Positions 26,129-38,468 of a DNA stretch of 64,000 nucleotides are shown here, piece after piece. Origin of the DNA: Tipula vernalis (lineage: Eukaryota > Arthropoda > Insecta > Diptera > Tipulidae); assembly GCA_958295665.1 (NCBI GenBank), contig OY282560.1, positions 39,598,590-39,662,589 on the forward strand. Reading direction: 5' to 3'. The translations under genes were made by a program, and so were the position numbers. The first letter of the stretch is position 1; every line of letters begins with the position of its first letter. Under the pieces are notes generated by a model that saw only the letters and a list, made by a program, of their open reading frames with translations, did no database searches and was not told where the DNA came from.

Positions 26129-29100
26129 TTTTTTTTTTTTTTTTTTTTTATTAGGATTGGCTCCTATATGAAATAGAGCCATATTGCCAAAAAATCCAAA
26201 TTTATAAATTTCTTGTTACATATTTTTCTTCATAATTTTACAAATAGAATTTTAAATAGAATTTTACTCCCTGCACATATTCTGTCGGCTATTCATTATC
26301 TCGTATTAAATTGTTATTCCACTCATCCTAATATATTCATACATTTCCTTGTAAGCCAAAAAATCACCCTCATTCATTAAATCACTTAGATTTCTTGCAT
26401 TCCGAAGGATGTTGAACTTAGATCTATATTGGCTATATCTGGTACAAGCCAATATGAGATGTTCAACATCCTCCACACTTCCACACAACTCACAATCTTT
26501 GTCCTCACTCAAATGACGTTTCCACAAGCATTCCTTCCAGTTTCCATGGTTCAGCCTGATTCTCTCAACCGTTCGCAACATTCGCGTATCTCCTTTGAGC
26601 TCCTTAAAGAACGGAATTCTCAAAGGAGTACCACGGAGCACGCTGTACTTCATTCCTTTCGTAAGACTTTTCTCGTTAAATTCACTCTCCCATTTTCTCC
26701 ACAGATTCATTTGAAACATTCGAAGTACATCTCTTGCATCCTTCCTTTCGTACTCCTGAACCATGTCATTCAATGTACCCTTTTTAGCTAACATATCGGC
26801 TCTTTCATTCCCTTCGATCTGTCTATGTGATGGGATCCATTGTATAGTCACATCACGTTGACAGTCTCGAACGCATTCAAAAATTAAATCAACATACACA
26901 TTGCCTTCCCTTCCACCTCCACATTTCAGCAAACATAAACCACTCTGGGAATCGGAAAATATTACTATTTTCCTTTCCCCTTCATTCACAGCCAGTTTAA
27001 TTCCTTCAAATACTCCAATCAGTTCAGCGTTCATTATACAGATGCTTTTGTCCACTTTAAAATAGCTTTCAACATTCTTACCAGGCATAAAGACACCAAC
27101 ACCCACTACATTCTCATTCACACTAGCATCTGTATAAACGATATCATCTTGCATATACCGCTGACTGATTTTCTGAAACATAATTTTGGCGATAACTTCA
27201 TTCATTCCCTTATTATATTCCTCCATAGTCAAACATACAGTAAGATTATTAGGAACGGGTTGCGGACCAGCATTGCCTATACTCAGAAACATGTTCAAGT
27301 TTTCAAGTGCAATACTAGTTCTATATGTCGGTTTGTACACCGCCCTATTTTGTAATCTTACTATCATCTCGTTCCAAAACTCATTTTTCTTAGTTATCAT
27401 TCTCACTGACTCTCTCACTGTGATCCACTCTCTCTTGTAATCAAGGGGTGAATCACCCATTTCAGACCACAGAGTGTGTATTGGGGTTGAGTTAATCGCC
27501 CCCAATACCACTCTTGCACATGCATTTTCTACTTTCATTAATTGGCTAAAAGCCCCTTTCGAACCATTCCCATACACACTAATAGCATATCCAATTTTGG
27601 AGGATATAAGGGCCTTCCTTAACATGTCAGTCACACTCGGATGAGCGCCCCATTTAGGTTTACTCACCAGTTTAACCACATTTAAACGTTCCTTGCAGTT
27701 ATCTGCCAAAATCTTCATGTGCTTCCCAAAATTCATACGTCTATCAATCCAAATACCCAAATACCTGTACGCATTTACTTGTTCAATACTTTGACTATCA
27801 ACACTTATATTAACATTTGCAACGTTTGTTCTGAAACTCATATAAGCACACTTATTAGGATTCACTCTCAGATTCAACATTTTAAGTTTTTGAATTAAAT
27901 CATCTACCCCCTTTTGCGCTCTTTGAGCCGCCACATCAATACTTTTCCCTTTTCCAATTACTACAAAATCGTCTGCAAATTGCAGAACGATTTGATTGTC
28001 TGTATTGATGTGGTGTATCTCGCTGGTATATAGGTTGAACAGAGCTGGAGATATTCTACTTCCTTGCGGAAGTCCAATATTTGCAACTCCCTCCAACCTA
28101 AAACCACTTCCATTCAGAACCATTTTTCTATCAGTCATGAAATCTTTTATCCACATACATACTTTCCGTGAAAATCCAAAATTCGATAGAATTTGTTGTA
28201 ATTTCCACGGAACCACATAATCATAAGCTCTTTCGATGTCCAAAAATACCGCAACAGCTTTCAAATTATCCTTTCTTACTTCCCAAACAAACTTTTCCAC
28301 ACACTCAATTGCAGAGTGGTTCTTTCGAAATCCAAATGTTGTCGATGGCAACAAATTATTTTCATTCACAAAATCTTCCATGCGCTCTTTCATCATTCCA
28401 TTTAAGATTTTTATAAAAACATTCAACATACTTATGCCTCGATAATTTGTTGCCACATTTGGATCTCTATCCCGTTTAGGGATAGGAACCACCCTGCTCT
28501 CTTTCCATTTGTCCGGTATTTTTGAACCCATCCACACTTTGTTGAGTATCTCAAGCAAATTATGCTTTGCTGAGTCACTCAACAACCGAATCATCTTATA
28601 ACTTACTCGGTTCGTCCCTGGAGTGGTAGATTTTGATCTATCTAACACTCTCAGGAACTCTCCCCATTCATACATACAATCCATTCTTTCATTTCTACTC
28701 ATTCTATCAACTTCATTTATTACATTCAAATCATTGCTTACATTCAATATCATTCTCATAAATTCTTCACCTTTTTCTCTGTTCTCACATACCACATTGC
28801 TCACCTTAAAATGTTTACCATTCACCCTATTAAACAAACTCCATACATCCTTAGTTGTGGTTCTATGTGTCATTTGGGACACATATTCCCGCCAACTTTT
28901 CCTTTTTGCTCTGCGAATAGCCTTTTTCAATTTTCCATTCATTTTACCATACATAATCTTATTCTCACTACTCCTATTCCTATTAAATTCACGCAAGGCT
29001 ATTCGCTTTCTTTCATACCAGAATTGGACTTCATTATTCCACCAACCATTCACATTAATCTCTTTCATGTCTACAATTTTTATACACAATTTATTTATCC

Positions 29101-30085
29101 GTTCAATTTCACTATCTAACTGGCTTTGATTTATTTCATTTTCTCCGAGAATCTCATTCATCTCATTCACCCATTTCCTGTTATTCATTAATTCACGTTT
29201 TTCCTAAACACTCGATTATCATTCATGATCATTTTGATCATGAAATGATCCCCACCCAAATTTTCTTCTTCAACATTCCAAGTGACCCGGCAGGCCAGTT
29301 CAATAGTTGTCATAGACAAATTTATTGCGCTAGCCGTGCCTCCCACATTCGCCATTCTAGTTGGCCTTCCATCATTTAAGAGCACCATATCGGAGTCTTG
29401 AATCAGGTCGGCTAACTGTTTTCCTCTTACGCAATTGTCTAAACAACCCCACATTCTCGCATGCGCATTCATATCTCCACATACAATCAGGTCACTTTTA
29501 TCTCTCACCCACTCAAACAATTTTTTAAAATCACTCAAGGCTTTTTTCCTTTCATCTTCATCACGCACCTGGGTTACATACACGCTCACTAGTAACAGAT
29601 TTCTTTCCAAATTCGTCGTTGAGGCGGCAATTGCTTCAATCACCTCAAAAGCGGGTAACTGTGTCTCTTGAAGCGTAAGATTCCTGTCGTACATTATTGC
29701 CACTCCACCGTAACCATCGCTTCTTGGTTTGGAAAGAAATCTGTACCCTCTCACATACAACGTCTTATTCATTCTCTCCCATGTTTCGCTTATAAGCATC
29801 ACATTCATTTTATTCTTGGCCAGATAATTCTCCAACATACTTTTTTTCGCGTAAAAACTTTGTATGTTTATCTGGCCAACAATAATTCTTTCACTCCTGT
29901 TTCACATTCATACAAATAACAATTTGTACATACCAATTAAAATATGTGCAGGGAGAATCCATTAGTTTAACAAAAATAAATTTAAAAAATAAATAAATTT
30001 TGTTGCATAAAAAATTTGTTGTTGCATCCTTCAAATAAATGTTGCATTTTGTTGCTCTATGCTGCGCGTTGATGTCCATTTTCGT
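26129..30085 (-). mobile_element. I-clade non-LTR element A, 5'-truncated
   Basis: Minus-strand copy. Its 3' end is the poly(T) run at about 26129-26149, followed by the complement of the 3' UTR (attaggattggctcctat). It contains ORF2 only. Upstream it matches element B back to the segment just after B's ORF1 (aacgcgcagcatagagcaac), where it meets element B 5' to 5' near 30085. About 3.96 kb compared with about 5.25 kb for B. It differs from B by about 2-3% in the stretches I compared. Confidence 0.93.
26306..29889 (-). pseudogene. Element A ORF2: endonuclease, reverse transcriptase, RNase H
   Basis: Two overlapping frames that together equal ORF2 of element B. 29889-29188 encodes the APE-type endonuclease (VGQINIQSFYAKKS, LISETW, VCGDMNAHARMWG). 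29188-26306 (960 codons) encodes RT (ESRVVPIPKRDRDPNVATNY; VFLDIERAYDY; LPQGSRISPALFN; FADDF) and RNase H (YTDASVNEN; MNAELIG; FSDSQSG; NERADMLAK), then a CLWKRHLSEDKDCELCG tail with a Cys/His pattern. A one-base deletion in an A run (about 29203-29208) separates the parts. The ATG used in B reads AGG here. In contrast to B, the RT keeps FADD and the 3' part has no nonsense codon. Confidence 0.93.
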
Positions 30086-30105
30086 TTATGTATAAAATCA
30101 TTTTT

Positions 30106-30140
30106 TCATTCGATTGTCAACATCCGTCGAGTACAGACGT
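30106..30140 (+). promoter_or_regulatory. Internal Pol II promoter of element B (Inr + DPE)
   Basis: TCATTCG at 30106-30112 fits the arthropod initiator with A+1 at 30108. AGACGT lies at 30135-30140, exactly +28 to +33, fitting the downstream promoter element consensus. Jockey- and I-type elements of flies are known to use this Inr/DPE layout. It marks the likely true 5' end of the family. Confidence 0.7.
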
Positions 30141-30271
30141 TCACAGTGTAAAACAAATTCAAAATAAAAACAAATAAACAATAGAAAGAGGGTACAAATC
30201 AAAAGCAATTAGCGCAATTTTGCGCATTACATAATATATATATATACCTGTTTCAAGGTTGTGGAAAAATA

Positions 30272-31324
30272 ATGGAAAGTTTAAGGCAAAATACGGCGAG
30301 GGTACAGTTCCAGAAGACAGATCCAAAGCCTACTGAGTTGGAAATGATGCAATTTGTGGTGAACGTGGGATTAACCAGTAAAGAAATACATACACTTTAT
30401 CAAGATTTGTACGATCGGTGTATCTATATCAAATTTAATAATGAACAAAACTACCAACAATTTATATTGGAAAAAAGCTCATTGATCTTCACTTATACAA
30501 ATGGAAAAACAACCGAAGTTACTGTGAAGGGTACAAGTGGTGTAATGCGGTATGTGCGGGTATTCAATCTATAACCAGAGATTACGGAAAAAACGTTGTG
30601 TGAGGCCATGCAACGGTTTGGCAATATATTATCAACCAGACGAGAAAAATTTGCTGCCAACTCGCTATTACCAGTATTTTCGGGTGTGAGAGGTGTTTAT
30701 ATTGAGATCGAACGGGAAATTCCACAATTCATTTACGTTCAAAATATCAAAGCAAGAATTTTTTACGATGGAATGAGAGAGAGGTGTTTTAAATGCGGCG
30801 AAGATAGTCATAAAAAACAAGATTGTCCGTTATTGTGCAATACAATCAACGAGTTGCCATTACAACAACAAACAATAACACCACAAGAACCAGATAAACA
30901 ACATTTACAAACGCAAACACAATCACAACACACACAACAAACAAGCACGTGCGACAAAAATACGCTACCATCGACTAACACTAAAGAACCAATAAAATAT
31001 AGCGATGTAGCAAAAATCAACATGCTACACACAGAGGACGAAAACAAAATTGAATCTGTTAAAAAAATGGTTAACATTAAAGATCATTTGCACACAAGGA
31101 AACAGCAAACCGATTCATCGTGTATGGATACGGAAAGCGAAGATGTGGAAGAAAATATTGGCAAGCGCGGTCGACCAGCAAAAAAAACAAGATACACAAA
31201 TACAAAAAATAGAATTGCATTCACCGAACAGTACAATATGGCAATGACGAGTGCAAATACAAAAAATAATAATTTTATTGCACCAACACCACCTTTAAAA
31301 AATAAAACGGAGGGGACCGGATAG
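30272..31324 (+). pseudogene. Element B ORF1 (gag-like, CCHC zinc knuckle) with one nonsense codon
   Basis: ORF1 product of about 350 residues, normally an RNA-binding gag-like protein of the retrotransposition particle. The N-terminal part starts MESLRQNTARVQF. After the RRM-like middle region there is a CFKCGEDSHKKQDC zinc knuckle (about 30786-30827), then a Gln/Thr-rich region and a basic tail (KRGRPAKKTR). One in-frame TAA at 30572-30574 splits it (...RYVRVFNL stop PEITEKTL...); both halves are in the same frame, so a single substitution explains it. ORF1 is absent from element A. Confidence 0.92.
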
Positions 31325-31573
31325 TATGGTCAAGTTTTACGATGTAATCGTAAACACAATAAAAAAAAAAAGAAAATCAATATTCATCACACGTAATTGG
31401 ACAACAACGCGCAGCATAGAGCAACACAATGCAACATTTATTACATTGAAGGATGAAACAACAACATTTTATGCAACAAAATTTATTTATTTTTAAATTT
31501 ATTTTTGTTAAACTTATGAATGGATTCTCCCTGCACATATTTAATTGGTATGTATAAATTGTTAATTGTATGA

Positions 31574-34500
31574 ATGCGAAACATGAGTGAACGAATTATT
31601 GTTGGTCAGATAAACATACAAAGTTTTTACGCGAAAAAAAGTATGTTGGAAAATTATCTGGCCAAGAATAAAGTGAATGTGATGCTTATAAGCGAAACGT
31701 GGGAAAGAATGAACAAGACGTTGAATGTGAGAGGGTACAGATTTCTTTCCAAACCAAGAAGCGATGGTTACGGTGGAGTGGCAATAATGTACGACAGAAA
31801 TCTGACGCTTCAAGAGATACAGTTACCCGCTTTTGAGGTTATTGAAGCAATTGCCGCCTCAACGACGAATTTGGAAAGAAATCTGTTACTAGTGAGCGTG
31901 TATGTAACCCAGATGCGTGATGAAGATGCAAGGAAAAAAGCCTTGAGTGATTTTAAAAAATTGTTTGACTGGGTGAGAGATAAAAGTGACCTGATTGTAT
32001 GTGGAGATATGAATGCGCATGCGAGAATGTGGGGTTGTTTAGACAATTGCGTAAGAGGAAAACAGTTGGCCGACCTGATTCAAGACTCCGATATGGTGCT
32101 CTTGAATGATGGAAGGCCAACTAGAATGGCGAATGTGGGAGGCACGGCCAGCGCAATAGATTTGTCTATGACAACTATTGAACTGGCCTGCCGGGTCACT
32201 TGGAATGTTGAAGAAGAGAATTTGGGTGGTGATCATTTCATGATCAAAATGATCATGAATGATAATCGAGTGTTTAAGAAAAAACGTGAATTAATGAATA
32301 ACAGGAAATGGGTGAATGAGATGAATGAGATTCTCGGAGAAAATGAAATAAATCAAAGCCGGTTAGATAGTGAAATTGAACGGATAAATAAATTGTGTAT
32401 ACAAATTGTGGATATGAAAGAGAATTATGTGAATGGTTGGTGGAACAATGAAGTTCAATACTGGTATGAAAGGAAGCGAATAGCCTTGCGTGAATTTAAT
32501 AGGAATAAGAGTAGTGAGAATAAGATTATGTATGGTAAAATGAATGGAAAATTGAAAAAGGCTATTCGCAGAGCAAAAAGGAAAAGTTGGCGGGAATATG
32601 TGTCCCAAATGACACATAGAACCACAACTAAGGATGTATGGAGTTTGTTTAATAGGGTGAATGGTAAACATTTTAAGGTGAGCAATGTGGTATGTGAGAA
32701 CCGAGAAAAAGGTGAAGAATTTATAAGAATGATATTGAATGTAAGCAATGATTTGAACGTAATTAATGAAATTGATAGAATGAGTAGAAATGAAATAATG
32801 GATTGTATGTATGAATGGGGAGAGTTCCTGAGAGTGTTAGATAGATCAAAATCTACCACTCCAGGAACGAACCGAGTAAGTTATAAGATGATTCGGTTGT
32901 TGAGTGACTCAGCAAAACATAATTTGCTTGAGATACTCAACAAAGTGTGGATGGGTTCAAAAATACCGGACAAATGGAAGGAGAGCAGAATGGTTCCTAT
33001 CCCTAAACGGGATAGAGATCCAGATGTGGCAACAAATTATCGAAGCATATGTATGTTGAATGTTTTTATAAAAATCATAAATGGAATGATGAAAGAGCGC
33101 ATGCAAGATTTTGTGAATGAAAATAATTTGTTGCCATCGACAACATTTGGATTTCGAAAGAACCACTATGCAATTGAGTGTGTGGAAAAGTTTGTTTGGG
33201 AAGTAAGAAAGGATAATTTGGAAGCTGTTGCGGTATTTTTGGACATCGAAAGAGCTTATGATTATGTGGTTCCGTGGAAATTACAACAAATTCTCTCGAA
33301 TTTTGGATTTTCACGGAAAGTATGTATGTGGATAAAAGATTTCATGACTGATAGAAAAATGGTTCTGAATGGAAGTGGTTTTAGGTTGGAGGGAGTTGCA
33401 AATATTGGACTTCCGCAAGGGAGTAGAATATCTCCAGCTCTGTTCAACCTATATACCAGCGAGATACACCACATCAATACAGACAATCAAATCGTTCTGC
33501 AAATTGCAGACGATTTTGTAGTAATTGGAAAAGGGAGAAGTATTGATGTGGCGGCTCAAAGAGCGCAAAAGGGGGTAGATGATATAATTCAAAAACTTAA
33601 AATGTTGAATCTGAGAGTGAATCCTAATAAGTGTGCTTATATGAGTTTCAGAACAAACGTTGCAAATGTTAATATAAGTGTTGATAGTCAAAGTATTGAA
33701 CAAGTAAATGCGTACAGGTATTTGGGTATTTGGATTGATAGACGTATGAATTTTGGGAAGCACATGAAAATTTTGGCAGATAACTGCAAGGAACGTTTAA
33801 ATGTGGTTAAACGGGTGAGCAAACCTAAATGGGGCGCTCATCCGAGTGTGACTGACATGTTAAGGAAGGCCCTTATATCCTCCAAAATTGGATATGGTAT
33901 TAGTGTGTATGGGAATGGTTCGAAAGGGGCTTTTAGCCAATTAATGAAAGTAGAAAATGCATGTGCAAGAATGGTATTGGGGGCGATTAACTCAACCCCA
34001 ATACACACTCTGTGGTCTGAAATGGGTGATTCACCTCTCGATTACAAGAGAGAGTGGATCACAGTGAGAGAGTCGGTGAGAATGATAACTAAGAAAAATG
34101 AGTTTTGGAACGAAATGATAGTAAGATTACAAAATAGGGCGGTGTACAAACCGACATATAGAACTAGTATTGCACTTGAAAACTTAAACATGTTTCTGAG
34201 TATAGGCAATGCTGGTCCGCAACCCGTTCCTAATAATCTTACTGTATGTTTGAATATGGAGGAATTTAATAAGGGAATGAATGAAGTTATCGCTAGAATT
34301 ATGTTTGGGAAAATCAGTCAGCGGTACGTGCAAGATGATATAGTTTATACAGATGCTAGTGTGAATGAGAATGGAGTGGGTGTTGGTGTATTTATGCCTG
34401 GTAAGAATTTGGAAAAGTATTTTAAAGTGGACAAAAGCATCTGTATAATGAACGCTGAACTGATTGGAATGTTTGAAGGAATTAAACTGGCTGTGAATGA

Positions 34501-35176
34501 AGGGAAAAGGAAAATAGTAATATTTTCCGATTCCCAGAGTGGTTTATGTTTGCTAAAATGTGGAGGTGGAAGGGAAGGCAATGTGTATGTTGATTTAATT
34601 TTTGAATGTGTTCGAGACTGTCAACGTGATGTGACCATACAATGGATCCCATCACATAGACAGATCGAAGGGAATGAAAGAGCCGATATGTTAGCTAAAA
34701 AGGGTACATTGAATGACATGGTTCAGGAGTACGAAAGGAAGGATGCAAGAGATGTACTTCGAATGTTTCAAATGAATCTGTGGAGAAAATGGGAGAGTGA
34801 ATTTAACGAGAAAAGTCTAACGAAAGGAATGAAGTACAGCGTGCTCCGTGGTACTCCTTTGAGAATTCCGTTCTTTAATTAGCTCAAAGGAGATACGCGA
34901 ATGTTGCGAACGGTTGAGAGAATCAGGCTGAACCATGGAAATTGGAAGGAATGCTTTTGGAAACGTCATTTGAGTGAGGACAAAGATTGTGAGTTGTGTG
35001 GAAGTGTGGAGGATGTTGAACATCTCATATTGGCTTGTCCCAGATATAGCCAATATAGATCAAAGTTCAACATCCTTCGGAATGCAAGAAATCTAAGTGA
35101 TTTAATGAATGAGGGTGATTTTTTGGCTTACAAGGAAATGTATGAATTTATTAGGATGAGTGGAATAACAATTTAA
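31574..35176 (+). pseudogene. Element B ORF2: endonuclease, reverse transcriptase, RNase H; one nonsense codon
   Basis: A 1102-codon frame (31574-34882), then TAG, then the same frame to 35176: 1201 codons if read through. Domains: APE endonuclease (residues about 8-220; QINIQSF, LISETW, VCGDMNAHARMW), RT (about 460-740; FLDIERAYDY, LPQGSRISPALF, active-site box IADD at about residue 644), RNase H (about 920-1050; YTDAS, NAELIG, FSDSQS, ERADML) and a C-terminal Cys/His segment (CELCGSVEDVEHLILAC). The TAG at 34880-34882 replaces a glutamate codon present in A. The RT box is IADD where A and the copy at 1-930 have FADD. It follows ORF1 by about 250 bp. Confidence 0.95.
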
Positions 35177-35355
35177 TATGAGATAATTAATAGCCGACGG
35201 AATATGTGCAGGAAGTAAAATTCTGTTTAAAATTCTATTTGTAAAATTAAGTTATGAAGAAAAATATGTAACAAGGAATTTATAAATTTGGATTTTTTGG
35301 CAATATGGCCCTATTTCATATAGGAGCCAAGCCTAATAAAATAAAAAAAAAAAAA

Positions 35356-35693
35356 TACACCATACTTTAAATAATACAGTTTCCAATGCTAACGTTTGTA
35401 TTAATTTAATTGTTCACCTCAAATTTTTAATTAACCCGGCATATTATGTTGTTGATGTCAAAATGCGAAATGAGACATATTGTTATTGTCAAATTAATTA
35501 ACATTCAAAATTCTTGTCACTTTCGGGCTTAAACTTTAGTCGAAGTTAAGCCTTTTTCTAATATTTACATAGCTTACAGAGCTTTATGAGTTTTAAAATG
35601 ATAGGATAGGCTATCTAGTGACATTTTAAATATTTCGGTTTCATATTCCAGCATTTGTTCTAAATAAATAGTTTACTTTAATTTTATTAATTA
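35356..35693. repeat. Long direct repeat flanking the head-to-head pair (right copy)
   Basis: 338 bp partner of 25789-26128. It begins directly after the A tail of element B and runs into normal satellite sequence (aaaccggaatag). Removing everything from 25789 to 35355 restores an uninterrupted satellite. Confidence 0.95.
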
Positions 35694-36520
35694 AACCGGA
35701 ATAGTTTGTTGTTGTTGTTGTTGCCAAAACTTTAAATGAAACATTGTTGTTCTCAAATTGATTAAAATGTTAAGTAGTTTTGATTTTTAAGCTCAAACTT
35801 TATTTGAAAGCCTAATTTAGTCAATGTTAAGCCTATTTATAACACTAATAATTTATGAATCTTCATGAGCTTTAAGGTTTAGGTAATTAATTATCTTAAA
35901 TAACATTTAAAATTATTCTGTTTCATATTTTAGCATATGTTGCAAATAAATAGTTTACTTCAAATTCTTAAATAAATTGGAATAATATGTTGTTGTTGTT
36001 ATATTCCTAGACGAGTCGCTGTTGTTGTCAAATTGAGTAAAATTTCAAGTAATTGGAATTTTAGAGCTTTAACTTTATGTTTATATAAAATTTGGTAAAA
36101 GTTTTGCATATTTATAATTGTTGGACCTTCATGAGCTTTAAAATTTAAGGACAACCTTCAAATAAATAATTTTTAAATTATGTTAAGTAAAATTTTAAAT
36201 AATTCAGTTTAATATTCTAGCAATGGTTGTAATAAATAGTTTACCTTAAATTTTTAAATAAACTGGAATAATATTTTGTTGACTTTATAGTTGTCAAATA
36301 GATTAATATTTCAAATAATGGTGACTTTCGATTTTAGCTTCATTTGTAAGCCTTATTTGGTCAACATTTAACCTATTCCTAATATTTACTTAGTTTATAA
36401 AGCTTAAAAGCTTTGAAAGTTTAAGATAACCTTTAAATAAACAACGGTTAAATAATCTTAAGCAGCCCTTTAAATAATTCGGTTTCATGGTAAATGATAT
36501 ATTGTTGTTTTCAAATTGAT
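35694..36520. repeat. Degenerate ~285-bp satellite (right-middle part)
   Basis: Three diverged monomers with the marker (ggaata.t.tgttgttg) near 35697, 35975 and 36263. The array is cut within a monomer by the BEL/Pao element at 36521 and resumes at 41005. Confidence 0.85.
36516..36520. repeat. Target-site duplication of BEL/Pao element (left), TTGAT
   Basis: ttgat directly before the LTR start (tgttgctttg); the same five bases follow the other LTR at 41005-41009. Five base pairs is usual for LTR retrotransposons. Confidence 0.85.
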
Positions 36521-36860
36521 TGTTGCTTTGATACACAAATCGCCTATGCAACTCGGCTGAGCAAAACCACGCGCACCGAAAAATAAGGTCACACACCGTT
36601 TTGTTAATATTCATACACTTCTTGGATATTACAAAGTTAAATAAAAATTGACGTACGGTTTTTTTTTTGCGCCCTCTTTGCTTTGTTCTTTTGCTCTCTA
36701 TCCCTACTCGCTTTACTCCATTTTTACTTTCCACCTCGAGAAAAAAAAACCCAATAAACATAAAAAAAAAAACGGATTACTTCACTAATGAGTTTCGAAG
36801 TTCGAATTCGAAACACAATAAATTTAGTACATCAATTCAACTCAATTTCGAGTCTCAACA
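36521..36860 (-). repeat. 3' LTR of minus-strand BEL/Pao element
   Basis: 340 bp, TG...CA ends (tgttgctttg ... gagtctcaaca). It matches the LTR at 40743-41004 at both ends. It contains about 90 bp (gcgccctctttgctttgttc and onward, near 36668) that the other LTR lacks. A purine-rich tract on the minus strand (agggggagagaa, 36861-36872) sits just inside it, as expected for a polypurine tract. Confidence 0.9.
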
Positions 36861-38468
36861 TTCTCTCCCCCTGGTAACAGGATACGCCAGGCGAATCTTG
36901 CTTACTATCATCCACTTTGAGATCGAGAACTGCTACTTTAGCTGCCGGTCGGGTATATGTGCCTTCGGCTGTCCTCACCACTACTTGTCTAATCTGGTCA
37001 CTATCCTTTGATTTGATGACGTCGATTACTAATCCTTTTACCCATGAGTTCCGTTTCCTTTCATCCATCACCATGACGACGTCGTCGATTTCGATGGGCT
37101 TAACCTTTTGAAACCATTTAGTTCTCCGAATAATATCAGGTAGATATTCTCGCGTCCATCGGCGCCAAAAATGATCCGCCATCAATTCAGCCATTTTCCA
37201 ATTTTTGCATAAGAAATAGACATCGCTCTTTAAATCCGTAATGGGCTTCATACCGCTCGATGATCCCAGAAGAAAGTGGTTGGGAATGAGGGCTTCATTC
37301 TCACCTGGTTCAATCGGTATGTAGGTCAACGGTCTTGAGTTAATGATATTCTCCGCCTTTATCAGATAACATTGGAGTACTTCATCGTTGTTAAATATTT
37401 TTTAACTGATTGTATCAGTCGTTCCCAACATTCGCCCATATGCGGGGATGCTGGCGGGTTCAACTTTCATCGTATATTATCGAATTTACTTCGTAGCTCA
37501 TCGGGCTGTAAGCTTTCACGTAGTTGATTTAACTCATTTTTACTCCGTGAAAATTTGTCCCATTATCCGTTTGGATTTCTTGAGGAGTTCCTCGACGTGC
37601 TATAAAGTTTCGAATTGCCACAAGACATGAACATTTATCCAGAGTATGTGCTATTTCTAAATGGATAGTATGCGTCGTTTAACATGTGAATAAAATACCG
37701 CCACGTTTCTCTGCACGACGTCGGTAGGTAACTTCTATTAGCCCAAAATAATCAATCCCGACGAACGAGAATGGAGCAGTGTACGATGTAAGTCTTGCTA
37801 AAGGATGACTAGCCATTTCTGAAACGTTCGGTTTTGCTCTTTCAATTTTACATTTTTGACAGTTTGCTCTGACTCGCTTTAGTGCCACTCGAAGTTTGCT
37901 GATGTAATATTTTTGTCAAACCTCGTTTACTGCTGTTTCATGGTTATATTGATGTAGCTGTTCATGGTATTCGGCTAGGATGAGATGAGTTACACGATGT
38001 TTATTCGATAGGAAAATCGGATTTTTTGTTTCGAATGCAATTCCTTCCGCCTTTGATATTCTACTACGAACTCGTAAAATCGAATTTTCATCCGAAAATG
38101 GTGTGAGCCGAAAAAGTGGGCTAGCCTTATCCAATGGTTTTGCTGGATCAACCTTTAAGCTTGAAATTTGATCGGGGTACACTTTTCGTTGTACATGTCG
38201 TAACAGCTTCCACTCAGCTTCTGATCCATATAAAAACTCGGGTTCCACAAACCATCTATTCGTTGGTGACACTGTGGGCTCAGATTTTACTTTGTAGTGT
38301 TGTCGGCTACGTTACTTCTAGTTGGAACCCATCGCCATTGTGAAACATCGGTAGATTCTAGTATTTCACCTTCCTATACGCGACAAATTGGCGATATCGT
38401 TTGTGATCTGAGCTTAACCATCAAAGCACGTTCATCGAGTCCGACCAGAACCACTTTTTGATAAGCAA
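36832..38468 (-). pseudogene. BEL/Pao pol 3' part: RNase H end, integrase, C-terminal domain
   Basis: On the minus strand, in order: RNase H (FWSDSMNVL, stop, WLSSDHKRYRQFVAYR at about 38455-38378; STDVSQWRWVPTRSNVADN near 38360-38300), the integrase zinc-binding HHCC region (VTHLILAEYHEQLH; CQKCKIERAKPN), the integrase core with DDE residues (FVGIDYFG near 37765; QTDNGTNFHG near 37565; ECWERLIQ near 37425) and the DUF5641-type C-terminal domain (NHFLLGSSSGMKP ... RPAAKVAVLDL, 37329-36900). Several stops and frameshifts occur, so no full product is possible. The catalytic residues are still readable, so decay is moderate. Confidence 0.92.

Larger units (their letters stand above)
30086..35355 (+). 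mobile_element. I-clade non-LTR element B, near full length
   Basis: Plus-strand copy with 5' UTR, ORF1, ORF2, short 3' UTR and an A-rich tail (35336-35355). If transcription starts at the predicted Inr (30108) the element is about 5.25 kb, the size range of I-type elements. About 22 bases (30086-30107) between A and the predicted start are unassigned. The tail abuts the right copy of the 340-bp direct repeat. Confidence 0.93.

Noticed and set aside
30808..31077. Cys/Val-rich 89-codon minus frame
   Set aside because: Antisense shadow of the Gln/Thr-rich part of ORF1.
25789..35693. Ordinary twin-priming inversion of a single retrotransposon
   Set aside because: Twin priming inverts a 5' segment of one copy; here both outer ends carry 3' UTR and poly(A), so two templates are involved.
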